Source: Rubricoccus sp963708165
Lineage (GTDB): Bacteria; Bacteroidota; Rhodothermia; Rhodothermales; Rubricoccaceae
Direction: 5' to 3'
Length of the DNA: 64,000 nucleotides
NCBI GenBank assembly: GCA_963708165.1
Contig: OY970187.1
Span: forward strand, 1,984,001-2,048,000
In this document: positions 17,271 to 27,152 of the stretch, piece after piece
Position numbering within the stretch: the first letter of the stretch is position 1
How the letters are laid out: the number at the start of each line of letters is the position of its first letter
Made by a program: the position numbers and the translations under genes
The notes under the pieces: model-generated
Databases searched by the model: none
The model's input: only the letters and a program-made list of their open reading frames with translations
Told to the model about the DNA's origin: nothing

Positions 17271-19787
17271 TTACCGCGCCACCACCAGTCGGCGCGCCGC
17301 GCGGAAGCCGTCCGCCGTCATCAGCACCGAGTAGACGCCGGCAGGCAGCGCACCCGCGTCCAGCCGCAGCCGGTGCATGCCCGCCGCGTGCGGGCCTCTG
17401 GCGAGAACGACGACCTCGCGGCCGAGCATGTCGAAGACGCGAACCGAGAGGTCACCCGGCGCGCCCAGCCGAGCCTCTATGGTCGCGTCGCCAGAGGCGG
17501 GGTTGGGATAGGCGCCAAGCGACGACGCGGCGCTCGCCAGAGGCTCGGCGTCGGTAGAGAGCGCGAAGGTGGCCGTGAGCAGCGCCTCGGACTCACCGAG
17601 CGAGAGCACAAGAGTGTCGGCGCTCGCGTTGGTCTCGCCAGTCCACCCGGCGAAGACGTAGCCCTCGTCGGCGATCGCGGTCAGTTCGAGCGGGACGCCT
17701 TTGTAGAACACGGCCGAGAAGATGTCGCCAGAGGCGTCGCTGCCAGAAGCCTCTGGCGTGCCGTCCAGGCGGAGCGGCGCCATGCGCACGCCCTCGGCGA
17801 AGACGCGCCCGCCAGAGGCGGCTGTAACGGTGAGGCGCTGCAAGCCCGTGACCTCGGGGAACTCTGCGATCACGTGGTCGCGGATGGCGAACTTCCGCCT
17901 GCGCGCGAAGTCGCGCATGATCTCGACGAGCGTGTCCCAATCGCGCCCGAACGAGATCGACTGCGCCCAACGCGATTTGTGGCGCGGGATCTCCGCTTCG
18001 ATGTTCGCCTTCAGACTGTCGATCACGCCGAGCGTGCGCTGAGGATCGAACGTGGTGCCGGTGTGTGCGGCCATGCGCTGAATAAACGTGTGGCGGAAGC
18101 CATCGTTTTCGATCAGCGCGCGGAACAGCTTGGTCGACCACGGCGGGTTGGGCCAGCCGGGCGCGCCCGGCGCCAGCGCTTGCGCCAGAATGTTGCTGCC
18201 GGTCTGTCCGTTGCTGTTGCCACCAAAGCCGAAGTCGGTGTCGAACAGCATCCAGCGCCAGCGTCCATCCTGCGCCAGAGGCCGCCAGAGCTTGAGGTTG
18301 TTGCCGGGCCAGTCTCCGTTGGCCGCGTAGATCTGCGCGATGAGGTAGTCGGTGTACTGGTCCACGTCCACGCGGCGCTCGACCTCAGCGAACGCCTCTG
18401 GCGATGCGAGGCTGTTGGCGTCCAGAAAGTCGTCCAACGCGTCGTAGTGCGCGGACTGACCGCCCCACGTGCCCTCGATGATCTCCACGTCGTCGTCGCC
18501 CACGTCGTAGTGCGCCGCGAGGTAGTCCTCGTTCAGCTTCTCGCGGATGTTGTGGAGGCCCCAGTACTCGCCGTTGAGGAACACCGCGGCGGGGCGGTAG
18601 GCCTGCCCGTCGAGATCCATGTGGCGCGTAAGCGTTTGGATCATGCCGTCGCGAAACATGGTGCGCCACCAGTCCTGCGCCGAACTGCGAAGGATGACCT
18701 CATCGAAGCTCTCGATGTCCAGCTCGGGAAAGAAGCGGTGCTCGAAGCGAGCCGCGCCGTACTCGCCTCTGGCGTGCAGCGTGAGCGACTTCTGCGGGTA
18801 GATGCGGCTGCACCCGCCGAAGATCTTGACGCCCGCGCCGTGCTCCAGCGCGAGAGTCTGCCCACCCATGCCATCGGGCTCAAAAAAGCTCAGGTGCACC
18901 GGCCGCTCCCAGTCCTGATTCCAGTTAACGGGCGTGCTCCGGCAGCGTCCCGGAATGCCGTTGGTGCCCTCGACGTAGATGCCATCCTGGTCGCTAAAAA
19001 AGCCCGCCGGATCGGTCACGAGCGAGACGACGGGTAGTGCCGTCGCCTCGTCCACGAAGTAGGCGCGCGTGACCACAGAACTGGGCTCGCGCCCTGTCAC
19101 GAACGCCGCGGCGCGGATGGTGATCGTCTGCGTCAGCGCCAGAGGCCCGTCGAGCACCGGCGAGGTCTCCGTCGGCAGCGTCCCGTCGGAGGTGTAGCGC
19201 ACGGTCGCGGCCTCTGGCGCCGAGAACGAGGCTATCGCGCCCGCACCGTAGAAGCCGCTGGCGAGCGAGGCGACGGGCGCTAGGGTGGTGGCTGCGGTCG
19301 TGTTGGCCGTGCCCGGCGTGGGCGTGTCGAAGAAGGCCGTGCCGCCGCCCGGCAGGCGTCCGTAGGACACGTCGTTGGCCTGCGCACCAAAGCTCAGCGT
19401 GTCGAGCACGGCGCCAGAGGCATCGAACAGGCCCACCTCTTCGCCGCCTGCGGAGAGCCTGAAGTTGGTGTGGAGCGCCGTTCCGGCGGTGTCCTCGTCG
19501 TCGGCCCAGAGCAGCAAGAAGCCGCCCGCGGGGATCGTCGTGCCGTCTGGAATGCGCCACTTGGCGGGCTCGCCGAAGCGGTCGGTGAGCGTGCTACCGC
19601 CCAGGTCTACGGCCTCGCCCGAGGGGTTGTGCAGCTCGATCCAGTCGCTGGCCGCGCCGAAGTCCGGATCCACCAGCCCGGCGCTGTTGGAGGCCAGTAC
19701 TTCGCTGATGACCACGCTCTGCGCCGTTGCGGGCGAAAGCAGCGCGGCGCCAGAGACCAGAAGGGCAGACAGCAGAAGGCGTTTCAT
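17271..19787 (-). CDS. Secreted CotH-kinase protein with lamin-tail domain and T9SS signal
   Basis: From the ATG at 19787 the protein has 838 residues with a signal peptide ending ATAQ. Domains in order: lamin-tail domain (SVVISEVLASNSAGLVDPD, about 25-130), a chitobiase-like beta domain (VRYTSDGTLPTETSP), a CotH kinase-like domain (about 270-620; FFEPDGMGG, NGEYWGLHNIREKL and MLFDTDFGFGG), a bacterial repeat module (AIADEGYVFAGWTGE), and a type IX sorting domain (GAYPNPASGDATIEARL through LPAGVYSVLM). It should be exported through the outer membrane and anchored at the surface. The CotH fold suggests protein phosphorylation or spore-coat-like roles, not testable here. Confidence 0.92.
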   Translation of the reverse strand: MKRLLLSALLVSGAALLSPATAQSVVISEVLASNSAGLVDPDFGAASDWIELHNPSGEAVDLGGSTLTDRFGEPAKWRIPDGTTIPAGGFLLLWADDEDTAGTALHTNFRLSAGGEEVGLFDASGAVLDTLSFGAQANDVSYGRLPGGGTAFFDTPTPGTANTTAATTLAPVASLASGFYGAGAIASFSAPEAATVRYTSDGTLPTETSPVLDGPLALTQTITIRAAAFVTGREPSSVVTRAYFVDEATALPVVSLVTDPAGFFSDQDGIYVEGTNGIPGRCRSTPVNWNQDWERPVHLSFFEPDGMGGQTLALEHGAGVKIFGGCSRIYPQKSLTLHARGEYGAARFEHRFFPELDIESFDEVILRSSAQDWWRTMFRDGMIQTLTRHMDLDGQAYRPAAVFLNGEYWGLHNIREKLNEDYLAAHYDVGDDDVEIIEGTWGGQSAHYDALDDFLDANSLASPEAFAEVERRVDVDQYTDYLIAQIYAANGDWPGNNLKLWRPLAQDGRWRWMLFDTDFGFGGNSNGQTGSNILAQALAPGAPGWPNPPWSTKLFRALIENDGFRHTFIQRMAAHTGTTFDPQRTLGVIDSLKANIEAEIPRHKSRWAQSISFGRDWDTLVEIMRDFARRRKFAIRDHVIAEFPEVTGLQRLTVTAASGGRVFAEGVRMAPLRLDGTPEASGSDASGDIFSAVFYKGVPLELTAIADEGYVFAGWTGETNASADTLVLSLGESEALLTATFALSTDAEPLASAASSLGAYPNPASGDATIEARLGAPGDLSVRVFDMLGREVVVLARGPHAAGMHRLRLDAGALPAGVYSVLMTADGFRAARRLVVAR

Positions 19788-19878
19788 CGCGCAGAGTGGG
19801 GCGTCCCCCCAACGTACGAGGCGCACCGGGCCGTTTCGCGGCGCTGTGCCGGGGCGGCCTGCCTCTGGCGCCAGAGGC

Positions 19879-20121
19879 CTAGCTGTCGTCACTCGCGGCG
19901 CCAGAGGCCATGTCTGCTCTGCGGAGGAGCAGAATCCAGCCGGTCAGCAGCGCACCGGCGAGCAGGAACAGCGGGATCGCGACCGGAAGCGCCTGCATCA
20001 CGTCGGTGTTGTTGACGAACGGCAGCGCGAGCGCGACGCACGCTGCGAGGTCGGTCGCGATCCCGGCGATGAGCAGCAGCTTTGCCTTGGCGCGGATGTC
20101 GTCGGCGGCGTGATCGGGCAT
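19879..20121 (-). CDS. Small two-helix membrane protein
   Basis: The 80-residue product starts at the ATG at 20121 (MPDHAADDIRAKAKLLLIAG). Two hydrophobic segments lie at about 15-35 and 46-67, ended by LLRRADM and an ASGAASDDS tail made by the motif. No family recognised. It follows the DUF6624 gene by about 40 bp on the same strand, so the two may be co-transcribed. Confidence 0.7.
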   Translation of the reverse strand: MPDHAADDIRAKAKLLLIAGIATDLAACVALALPFVNNTDVMQALPVAIPLFLLAGALLTGWILLLRRADMASGAASDDS

Positions 20122-20162
20122 GGCTCTGCGGGGGGCGAGGTTTGCGTGCGTGGCGCCAGAGT

Positions 20163-20890
20163 CTAGCGCCGCGCACGCTCTCCCGGCAGCCTCTGGCGCT
20201 CGCCTGCGAGGCGGTACTTCGCCAGAGGCTCCATCCCGAGTTCGCGCCGCGCCGCGTTCGTCGCCTCGATGCTGTCGATGCGTGGCGGCTGGACGGTTTG
20301 GGTCGCCGAGTCGTATTCGTCGCCGGTGCCGTAGAGCTGGTTCAGACCGCGCACCTTGCGCCATTTGTCGGCGACCATGGCGAACTGGCGGGCGGGCAGC
20401 CGACCGGCGCGGACCTCCGCCAGGAACAGGTCTCGGTGCTCGTCGACGCGTTGCGGCGAGTGCAACAGAAACGTGACGGGATCCGCGTCGGCGCCGGTGC
20501 GCTCGTCGCTCGGCCACCCGTGCTCCGCAGTAATCTCCATCAGCCGCGCAAAGAGGGCAGCGTCCGTGCTCCATATGATCTGAAGGAGTACCGCCTTCAT
20601 TTCTGGCGACGTGCGCGCCTCCGCCTCGGCGCGGATCGCCTGGCTGCGCGCGATGTTTTCGCGGATCGGCAGGTCCGTGATCGCGCGGCGGATGCTGTCG
20701 GCCACGCACGGCGAGAGCGTGCCCGCCATCTCCATGTAGCGCACCCGCTGATCCTCGGCTTTCATGTACGCGAGTTCGATCTGCAGCCTCTGGCGAACCG
20801 AGTCCGCGAGCACGTCGGGCGGTGTCGATTGGGCGGCGGCGCCAGAGGCCAGGAACGGGGCGAGGGGAGGGCGAGCGTCAGGAGTCGCAT
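20163..20890 (-). CDS. DUF6624-like secreted protein (frameshift in the signal peptide)
   Basis: The main frame (ADSVRQRLQIELAYMKAEDQRVRYME onwards) resembles the DUF6624 family: repeated MxxxDQ-type helices, WPSDERTGADADPVTFLLHS and QLYGTGDEYD. An ATG at 20890 in another frame begins MRLLTLALP and would continue LAPFLASGAAAQSTPPDVLADSV, a perfect signal peptide, if one C were restored in the C run read from 20864-20867. I therefore place the start at 20890. Function is unknown; these proteins often sit next to envelope genes. The stop follows an altered motif copy (AGAGTCTAG on the plus strand). Confidence 0.7.
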
Positions 20891-21012
20891 GAGAGCGGCG
20901 GTGTGTGAGCGCTCAGGATGCGCCGCCAGAGGCCTCTGGCGCCTGACGGGAGGCGAAGGGGAACGTCCAGATTGCCTCCAGATCCTGTCTAGATCGGCCG
21001 TACACTGCCCTC

Positions 21013-21732
21013 ATGCCCGGTCTCGCGCTTCCATCCGACGCTTTCCACCTCGGCGACCTCATCGTCGTGCCGAGCCTGAACCGGTTGGTGCGGGACGGCG
21101 CACCGGAGGACGTGGAGCCGCGCGTGATGCGCGTGCTCGCGGTCCTCGCGCAGACGCCCGGCGAAGTCGTCACGCGCGCCGCGCTCTTCGATGCCGTCTG
21201 GGCCGATACCGTCGTGGGCGATGAGGCGCTCACGCGCGCCGTCTCCGAGTTGCGCAAGGCGCTCGGCGCCGAGGCCTCTGGCGCTGTCGAGACCATCCGC
21301 GGGACGGGCTACCGCCTCGCGCGCGCCACCGAGCCTCTGGCGCTAGAGGCTCTCGCCACGCCTGCAACATCACGACCGCCGCGGCCCGCACCGCGCCGCG
21401 CCAGAGGCGGCCCGCTCGTGGTTCTGGCGCTCCTGCTTGCGGGCATCTCTCTCGCCGTCGCACTCTGGGCCGCGTGGCCGCGCGTGGCGCCAGACGCGGC
21501 CACCGATGTGCGCACCACGTTGGAGCGCAACAGCACACCGCCATCGCCAGAGGCAGCAGAGAATCTTCGGTCGGTGATAAACGGCCGTGCCCGGCCCGCA
21601 CCCCGCCTCGGAGGCGACGATCCGACCCGCCTGGATTCTACCTCGCCGTACTACCGCCCCGGCATGTCTGAGCTTGGCGTCTACTACGACTCCACGACCG
21701 GGCGCTATTTCGCGTTCGCTGAGGACGAGTAG
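21013..21732 (+). CDS. Membrane-anchored winged-helix regulator (CadC/ToxR-like)
   Basis: The 239-residue protein has an N-terminal OmpR/PhoB-type winged helix (about 10-105: residues EPRVMRVLAVLAQTPGEVVTRA, then VVGDEALTRAVSELRKALG, then IRGTGYRLA). A linker of motif-derived Pro/Ala follows, then one transmembrane helix (about 136-156, LVVLALLLAGISLAVALWAA) and an unknown external tail of about 80 residues. This is the architecture of one-component membrane regulators such as CadC. Target genes are unknown. Two AGATC units at 20977-20995 lie upstream and could be an operator. Confidence 0.85.
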   Translation: MPGLALPSDAFHLGDLIVVPSLNRLVRDGAPEDVEPRVMRVLAVLAQTPGEVVTRAALFDAVWADTVVGDEALTRAVSELRKALGAEASGAVETIRGTGYRLARATEPLALEALATPATSRPPRPAPRRARGGPLVVLALLLAGISLAVALWAAWPRVAPDAATDVRTTLERNSTPPSPEAAENLRSVINGRARPAPRLGGDDPTRLDSTSPYYRPGMSELGVYYDSTTGRYFAFAEDE

Positions 21733-21747
21733 GCGCGCCAGAGGCGC

Positions 21748-21960
21748 CTAGTCACGCTTCTCCTCGTATCTCATTCCGTCTGCCTTGCGACGCACCACAA
21801 CAGAGGCGATAAACAGAACGGCGGCCAGAATCAGCAAGCCCAGAACGACGCCGAGCGCCTGTCCACCGAGGAGCACGACCCCGAACGAGACGGCAATGGC
21901 GGCAAGCGCAGCGAGAAGGAGCACACGCGCTCGCGCGTGCAATTGGGTGGGGGATGGCAT
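21748..21960 (-). CDS. Small two-helix membrane protein
   Basis: From the ATG at 21960 the product has 70 residues: a short basic head (LHARARV), two hydrophobic helices (about 13-33 and 35-57, LLLAALAAIAVSFGVVLLGG and then GVVLGLLILAAVLFIASVVV) and a charged tail RRKADGMRYEEKRD. The longer upstream frame would add an atypical repeat-like leader. No family recognised. Confidence 0.65.
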   Translation of the reverse strand: MPSPTQLHARARVLLLAALAAIAVSFGVVLLGGQALGVVLGLLILAAVLFIASVVVRRKADGMRYEEKRD

Positions 21961-22094
21961 AGCGAGAGGACCACGTGCACAGGGAAACAACGCAAGAGAG
22001 CCGGTGCCCACGCGGCCCTCTCCACTCGAATGGGGAGAGTACCCCATAGCCTGCACATTGCGTGTTCTCAGGGTGAGAATGTTTCGCCAGAGGC

Positions 22095-22913
22095 TCAGCC
22101 AAACGTATCGCAGGCGCGCATGTCACCGGAGCGGAAGCCGCGGAGGAACCACTCTGTGCGCATCTGGCTCGTGCCGTGCGAGAGGTTGTCCGGCGAAACC
22201 GCCCCCCCCCGAATCGCGTCGTCGCCCACGGCCGCTGCAGCGTCCATGCCTTCCCTGATGTCGGACTCGTCCAGGATGTCGCGGTCGCGGTCCGCGTGGT
22301 GCGCCCAGACGCCGGCATAGCAGTCGGCCTGAAGCTCGACGGCCACGCTCACGTCCGAGCGGCCTCTGGCGCGCTGGCTCGCCGCGAGAACCCCTGTGAG
22401 GTTCTGGATGTGGTGCCCCACCTCGTGCGCGATGACATAGGCAGGCGCGAAGTCACCTCGGCCGCCCATTTGCTCAAGCTGGCTGAAAAACGAGAGGTCG
22501 ATGTAAACGCGCTGGTCACTCGGGCAGTAGAACGGGCCTGTGGCCGCGCTACCCGTCCCGCACGCGGTCGGGTAGACGCCTGTGTAGAGCACGAGCGCGG
22601 GCTCGCGGTACGGCTGGCCGGTCGCGGCCGGGTACACGTCCTCCCACACGTCCTCCGTCTCGCCGAGCACGGCGCGGACGTAGTCGCTTGCCGCGTCGTT
22701 CTGTGCAGGCGCCGTCTGCTCCACCTGCTGCGTGGCGCCGCCACCCTCGCCTAGCATCCGCAAGAGGTCGCCGGGATCGGCACCGAAGAGGAGCGAGAGG
22801 ATGCCCACCACGATCAGCGGTCCGCAGCCGATGGCCGCCCCTCGGCCCACGCCCCCTCGGCGGCCTCTGGCGTCGATGACGTTGCTACTTCTCCGGCTGC
22901 GTCCGAGGCGCAT
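22095..22913 (-). CDS. YpfJ-like neutral zinc metallopeptidase
   Basis: The 272-residue protein matches the putative neutral zinc metallopeptidase family (YpfJ, PF04228). It has an N-terminal RRSSNVIDARG head, one membrane helix (about 26-44), a cysteine-bearing FYCPSDQRVYIDLSFF strand, the zinc motif HEVGHHIQ at 163-170, and the family's ELQADCYAGVWAHH and GTSQMRTEWFLRGF segments. It should be a membrane-anchored peptidase facing the periplasm; the substrate is unknown. A run of nine C (22202-22210) near the 3' end encodes Gly-Gly. Confidence 0.93.
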   Translation of the reverse strand: MRLGRSRRSSNVIDARGRRGGVGRGAAIGCGPLIVVGILSLLFGADPGDLLRMLGEGGGATQQVEQTAPAQNDAASDYVRAVLGETEDVWEDVYPAATGQPYREPALVLYTGVYPTACGTGSAATGPFYCPSDQRVYIDLSFFSQLEQMGGRGDFAPAYVIAHEVGHHIQNLTGVLAASQRARGRSDVSVAVELQADCYAGVWAHHADRDRDILDESDIREGMDAAAAVGDDAIRGGAVSPDNLSHGTSQMRTEWFLRGFRSGDMRACDTFG

Positions 22914-23024
22914 GGTCTGCTGTGGGGGTGAGCGCGTTCAAGCCGCCGCGCAACCCGTCGGTTCCGCCAGAGGCTCAAGCCCCCTCCAAGCAAAGCGCGG
23001 CGCCAGAGGCCCGGCCTCTGGCGC

Positions 23025-24767
23025 TTAGAACCCCGCGGGCAAACTCAGCGAGCGGAGAACGTGGTACGTACCCGTGCCGTCCGAGGACGGGCGTCCCTGA
23101 TAGACCTGCCTGCCATCGGGAAGCTGGTAGGGGGAGCAGGCTCGGTCTTCCTCCTCGCCCTCGGGGCACGGTACGACACGGATAAACCTCTCCGTGCCAC
23201 CCAGTGTCGTGAAGGACGGCGCGTCTGCCAGCGTCGGCAGCGAGGCCGCGGTCGCGGTGTAGGCGATGAAAGGCCCGGGATCGGAGATGAGGCGAGACGG
23301 TCCCTGCGAGAACAGAGAGTCTGACGCCAGGAAGGCCGTCGTCCCAGGCGTTCTGAACACCGATTCCAGCCCGGCCTGGCGCACGGCCTGGAAGTGCCGG
23401 GCGAACCCCTGCAGCAAGATCGAATCGAAGAGATCGACGCGCGGCAGGATAAACGAGTCGACGACGTACAGCACGCCGTTGGATGCTTTCCGAGCGCCAC
23501 GCAACGGCTTCCCATCCAGTAGGGGGCGGGCAACCGTTCCCAGGATCGTAAAGATCGAGCCGTCAAACCCCGTAATCTCACCGCTGGCGAGCAGAGCCTC
23601 TGGCGTGAGGGCGCCGTCCACGATATGGACGCGCAGAAGCTTGTCGTTCAGGTTCGAGTTCAGCGGGTCGGTGAGCGCGTTGTTGAGCGCAGCACCACGC
23701 GACTGGTAGCCCGCACCGGTCGGCGCGAAGACGGTGAGGCTCTCGTCTTCGTCCTGCAGCCGCGCCCAGACGTCGGGCAGCTCTGCTCGGATCTCCTGCC
23801 AATACATCGACAGGGCCGGGTCGATGCGAAGGTGCTGCGCCAGCGTCAAGGGCTCCAGAATCACATCGCCCATGATCAGCAGCCGTCCGTCCGCCAGAAT
23901 CTCCTCGCGCAGCACACGCGCGCCTTCAATGGTGCGGACGCCTCTGGCGTCTACGCTCACGAGCAGCGGGGCGCCCTCTACGCTCTGGAGCGTTTGCCCG
24001 TCCGCCAGAGGCGGCGTTCCCGGCACGAGGTGAAAGCGGAAGACCCGCGCGCGAACGTCCGCGTTGCTGCTCAGGCCGAACAGACTGTTCCCGATGCCAC
24101 CCAGCGCGGTGATGGCGTCATTGAGCGGGACCAAGAGCGTGGCCTCCCCCAGAGACTCTGCCTGATCCAGCAGGTCTACCTGGTTGGAGATGGAGAGGAA
24201 GCGAGAGACCGATGGGGACAGTTCCAGGCGCTCGCGAAGCCTGAGCGCTCCCAGCAAAACGTCGCTCGTGGGGTAGGCGATGCTTCCCTCGGCGTCGATC
24301 CCTTCCGCGAGGTCGATCGTGACACCGTCGACGCGCACGAACGGTCCCGAGCGCTGTACGGTCAGCGTGCGCCCATCCAGGGTTTGAAACGTCGCGCCAT
24401 CCACAAAGGCCTCTGGCGACAGTCGCCCTGCGATCACGTGGTGGCGTAGCACGCGCGTGAGAACGTCCCGGCTGCGGTCCTCGCTGATGGAGCGCAGAAA
24501 GTCCTCGCCTGCGTACTCGAACGCGATATCGGTCGGGGCGAGGATCGTGTACGCCCCAGAGGCGAGCGTCGCCGCCAGTCCTGCGGATTCGAGAGCCTCG
24601 GAAAGAGCACCGAAGCTGCTGCGCCGGTCGAGCTGTTCGACCACGTTGCCGGTGATCTCCTCCTCGGTCGGCAGGGTGTCGCAGCCGCTGGCGACGATGA
24701 GCAGGGAGAGGAGGAAAAGACGAGCGAGCGCAGAAGGTCGGGGCACGGGCACAGAGGCAAGGGGCAC
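23025..24767 (-). CDS. Fasciclin-domain lipoprotein
   Basis: The 580-residue frame has no ATG near its start; GTG codons at 24767 and just inside are candidates. A lipobox ends VASGC (C29). Several fasciclin (FAS1) repeats follow, recognised by the paired H1/H2 boxes: YTILAPTDIAFEY, VLRHHVIAGRL and LTVQRSG; then ATLLVPLNDAITAL, VFRFHLVPGTPPLADG; then LTVFAPTGAGYQSRG, LLRVHIVDGALTPEALL; and a divergent last one ending in VVPCPEGEEE. Such proteins mediate adhesion or bind surface polymers. It is divergent from the TonB receptor with about 115 bp between. The C-terminal domain contains a CPEGEEEDRAC cysteine pair. Confidence 0.9.
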   Translation of the reverse strand: MPLASVPVPRPSALARLFLLSLLIVASGCDTLPTEEEITGNVVEQLDRRSSFGALSEALESAGLAATLASGAYTILAPTDIAFEYAGEDFLRSISEDRSRDVLTRVLRHHVIAGRLSPEAFVDGATFQTLDGRTLTVQRSGPFVRVDGVTIDLAEGIDAEGSIAYPTSDVLLGALRLRERLELSPSVSRFLSISNQVDLLDQAESLGEATLLVPLNDAITALGGIGNSLFGLSSNADVRARVFRFHLVPGTPPLADGQTLQSVEGAPLLVSVDARGVRTIEGARVLREEILADGRLLIMGDVILEPLTLAQHLRIDPALSMYWQEIRAELPDVWARLQDEDESLTVFAPTGAGYQSRGAALNNALTDPLNSNLNDKLLRVHIVDGALTPEALLASGEITGFDGSIFTILGTVARPLLDGKPLRGARKASNGVLYVVDSFILPRVDLFDSILLQGFARHFQAVRQAGLESVFRTPGTTAFLASDSLFSQGPSRLISDPGPFIAYTATAASLPTLADAPSFTTLGGTERFIRVVPCPEGEEEDRACSPYQLPDGRQVYQGRPSSDGTGTYHVLRSLSLPAGF

Positions 24768-24881
24768 GCGTCAAGCTATGACGCCAGAGGCGGCTCGTCG
24801 GCGGGGCATGAGGATTCCCCTACCATCGGTGTGCGCTCTATCGGCTAGCTTCCCCTCTCCCTCTTCGGCCCCGTCCCGCGT

Positions 24882-27152
24882 ATGCGCCGACTGCTTCTGC
24901 TCGCCCTCCTCGTCCTGTGCGGCGCCTCTGGCGCCCGCTCCCAGGCCTCGCTCCGAGGCTTCATCAGCGACGCCTCGGATGGGCAGCCACTTATCGGCGT
25001 CAACGTGGCGCTGTCCCAACAAAACGCGGCCTCTGGCGAAGACGGCGGATTCGTCGGCGCCGCGACCGATATCGACGGGCTCTACGTCATCGTCGGGCTC
25101 GCGCCGGGGACGTACGCGCTCCAGGTCTCGTCGGTGGGATACGAGACCGTGACCGACACGCTGGAGATCGAAAGCGGCACGCGGCAGCTGGATTTCCAGA
25201 TGCTGCCCCTTTCCGAAACCCTGGGCCAGGCGACCGTCGAGAGCGAGCGCACGACCGGCTCGGCCAACGTGGACGCCGGGCTGCAGCGCATCCGCGTCGA
25301 GGACATCCGCTCGGTTCCGGCCCCCGATATCTCGGGTGACCTGGTCAACTACCTCGTCTCGCTGCCCGGCATCGTGTCCTCTGGCGACCGCGGCGGTCAG
25401 CTGTTCATCCGAGGTGGCGAGCCCAGCCAAAACCAAGTCTTTCTGGACGGCATTCCCGTCTTTCAGCCCTTCCACGTGCTCGGGTTTTACTCCGCCTTCC
25501 CGGCGGATCTGGTGCAGAACGCCGACATCTACGCCGGTGGCTTTGACAGCCGTCACGGCGGACAGCTCTCGTCCGTGCTCGATGTAACGGCGCGGACCGG
25601 CAACCTGCGCGAGATCGACGCCAGCGGCAGCATCGCGCCGTTTGTGGCCGCGGCCAGCGCCGAGGGACCCATTGTCAAGGACAAGCTCTCGCTTCTCGCC
25701 AGCGGCCGAATCTCGACCGTCAAGCAGATCGCCTCCGCCTACATCCAGGACGACCTTCCCTTCGAGTTTGGCGACGCCTTTGCCAAGCTGTACTACACCC
25801 CATCGGCCACGAGCCGGTTTTCGGTGACCGGGCTGTACACGACAGACCAGGGTGGCATCGGACGGCCGGACGGCCGCCGCGCAGATCAGGTGAGCTACCA
25901 AAACCAGGCGCTCGGCTTTCGCTACCTCTTGCTCCCGTCGGAAAACGCGTTCCGCGCCGAGATCAACCTGAACTACGCCGACCTGGACTCCAAGCTGGGC
26001 TCCAGCGACGAGCAGCGCGATCTGCTCGAAGGCCTCTCGCAAACCGAGCGCACGGTCTCGCTGGAGCGCTTTACGACGGAGTTCGACCTGGTCAACATCG
26101 TGCCCAACGCGGATATCCGGTACGGCGGCTTCTTGCGGCATACGTTTGTGGGCTCCGAGTTGGGCGGCCTGTTCCAGAACGTCGAGACCAACAACCGCGC
26201 GACGCTAGAGGCGGGCCTCTACATCCAGCCAGAACTCTACTTCGGCAACTTCAAGGTGTCGCCGGGGCTCCGGTGGACGGTCTCGTGGGAGATCGTGGAA
26301 CCACGCCTGCGCGCCTCCTATGAGGGCGGTCCGCACCGTCTCAGCCTCGCGATGGGCCGCTACCATCAGCCCATCGTCGGCATCAGCGACCGCCGCGATG
26401 CGACGAGCGTGTTTACGGCCTACGCCGTGGCGCCTCGGCAGGAGATCCCCGAGGCCGACCACCTTGTGGGCGGCTACCGGCTGCGCCCGGTCCGCTGGGC
26501 CGATGTTTCCGTCGAGGGCTTCTACAAGCGCCTCCGCAACCTCTCCGTCGCCGAGTGGACGGCGGTCCCGCGTCTCTCGACGCGACTTCAAAACGCCGAT
26601 GGCGAGGCCTACGGCGTAGACTTCCGCGCCGAGGTGCGGCCCGGCAAAGCGCTCGTCTCCCTCAACTACGGCCTCTCGTTCGTGGAGTACGCCGCCAGAA
26701 GCTCCCGAAACGAACTGTGGTACGGCAGCGAGACGCTGCGCTTCCGCCCGCCGCACGACCGTCGCCACCAGGTCGCGTTCGTGGCGAGTGCGCCGATTAT
26801 GGGCTTCAACACGTCGGTACGGTGGCAGTTTGGCAGCGGCCTGCCGTTTAGCCGCGCGCTGGGCTTCGACACGTTCATTCTGCCCGAAGGCATTCCCGAC
26901 GTGCTCGGCAACGGCGGCCAGGCCCGCGTGATCTACGAACGCCCCTTTAACGCGCTCCTCCCCACGTACCACCGCTTCGATGTCTCGGTAGACCGCGAGT
27001 TCACGATGGGCTGGGGCACTATTACCGCGCAGGCGGGCCTTCTCAACGCGTACGACCGCCGCAACCTGTTCGCGTTCGACATCTTCACCCTCCAGCGCGT
27101 CGACCAACTCCCGGTCGTGCCGACGTTTGGAATCAAAGTGGCTACCAACTGA
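24882..27152 (+). CDS. TonB-dependent receptor with carboxypeptidase-regulatory domain
   Basis: The 756-residue outer-membrane protein has a signal peptide (LLALLVLCGASGARSQ), a carboxypeptidase-regulatory-like domain (ASLRGFISDASDGQPLIGVNV, about 25-115), the plug (DLVNYLVSLPGIVSSGDRG and LFIRGGEPSQNQVFLDGIPV), then a 22-strand-type barrel ending in IKVATN. TonB receptors import scarce nutrients such as chelates or glycans. Here the ligand is not clear. The gene overlaps the next lipoprotein gene by one base (TGATG), so the two form a translationally coupled pair like SusC-type systems with a helper lipoprotein. About 2 kb of the barrel lacks motif copies. Confidence 0.93.
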   Translation: MRRLLLLALLVLCGASGARSQASLRGFISDASDGQPLIGVNVALSQQNAASGEDGGFVGAATDIDGLYVIVGLAPGTYALQVSSVGYETVTDTLEIESGTRQLDFQMLPLSETLGQATVESERTTGSANVDAGLQRIRVEDIRSVPAPDISGDLVNYLVSLPGIVSSGDRGGQLFIRGGEPSQNQVFLDGIPVFQPFHVLGFYSAFPADLVQNADIYAGGFDSRHGGQLSSVLDVTARTGNLREIDASGSIAPFVAAASAEGPIVKDKLSLLASGRISTVKQIASAYIQDDLPFEFGDAFAKLYYTPSATSRFSVTGLYTTDQGGIGRPDGRRADQVSYQNQALGFRYLLLPSENAFRAEINLNYADLDSKLGSSDEQRDLLEGLSQTERTVSLERFTTEFDLVNIVPNADIRYGGFLRHTFVGSELGGLFQNVETNNRATLEAGLYIQPELYFGNFKVSPGLRWTVSWEIVEPRLRASYEGGPHRLSLAMGRYHQPIVGISDRRDATSVFTAYAVAPRQEIPEADHLVGGYRLRPVRWADVSVEGFYKRLRNLSVAEWTAVPRLSTRLQNADGEAYGVDFRAEVRPGKALVSLNYGLSFVEYAARSSRNELWYGSETLRFRPPHDRRHQVAFVASAPIMGFNTSVRWQFGSGLPFSRALGFDTFILPEGIPDVLGNGGQARVIYERPFNALLPTYHRFDVSVDREFTMGWGTITAQAGLLNAYDRRNLFAFDIFTLQRVDQLPVVPTFGIKVATN

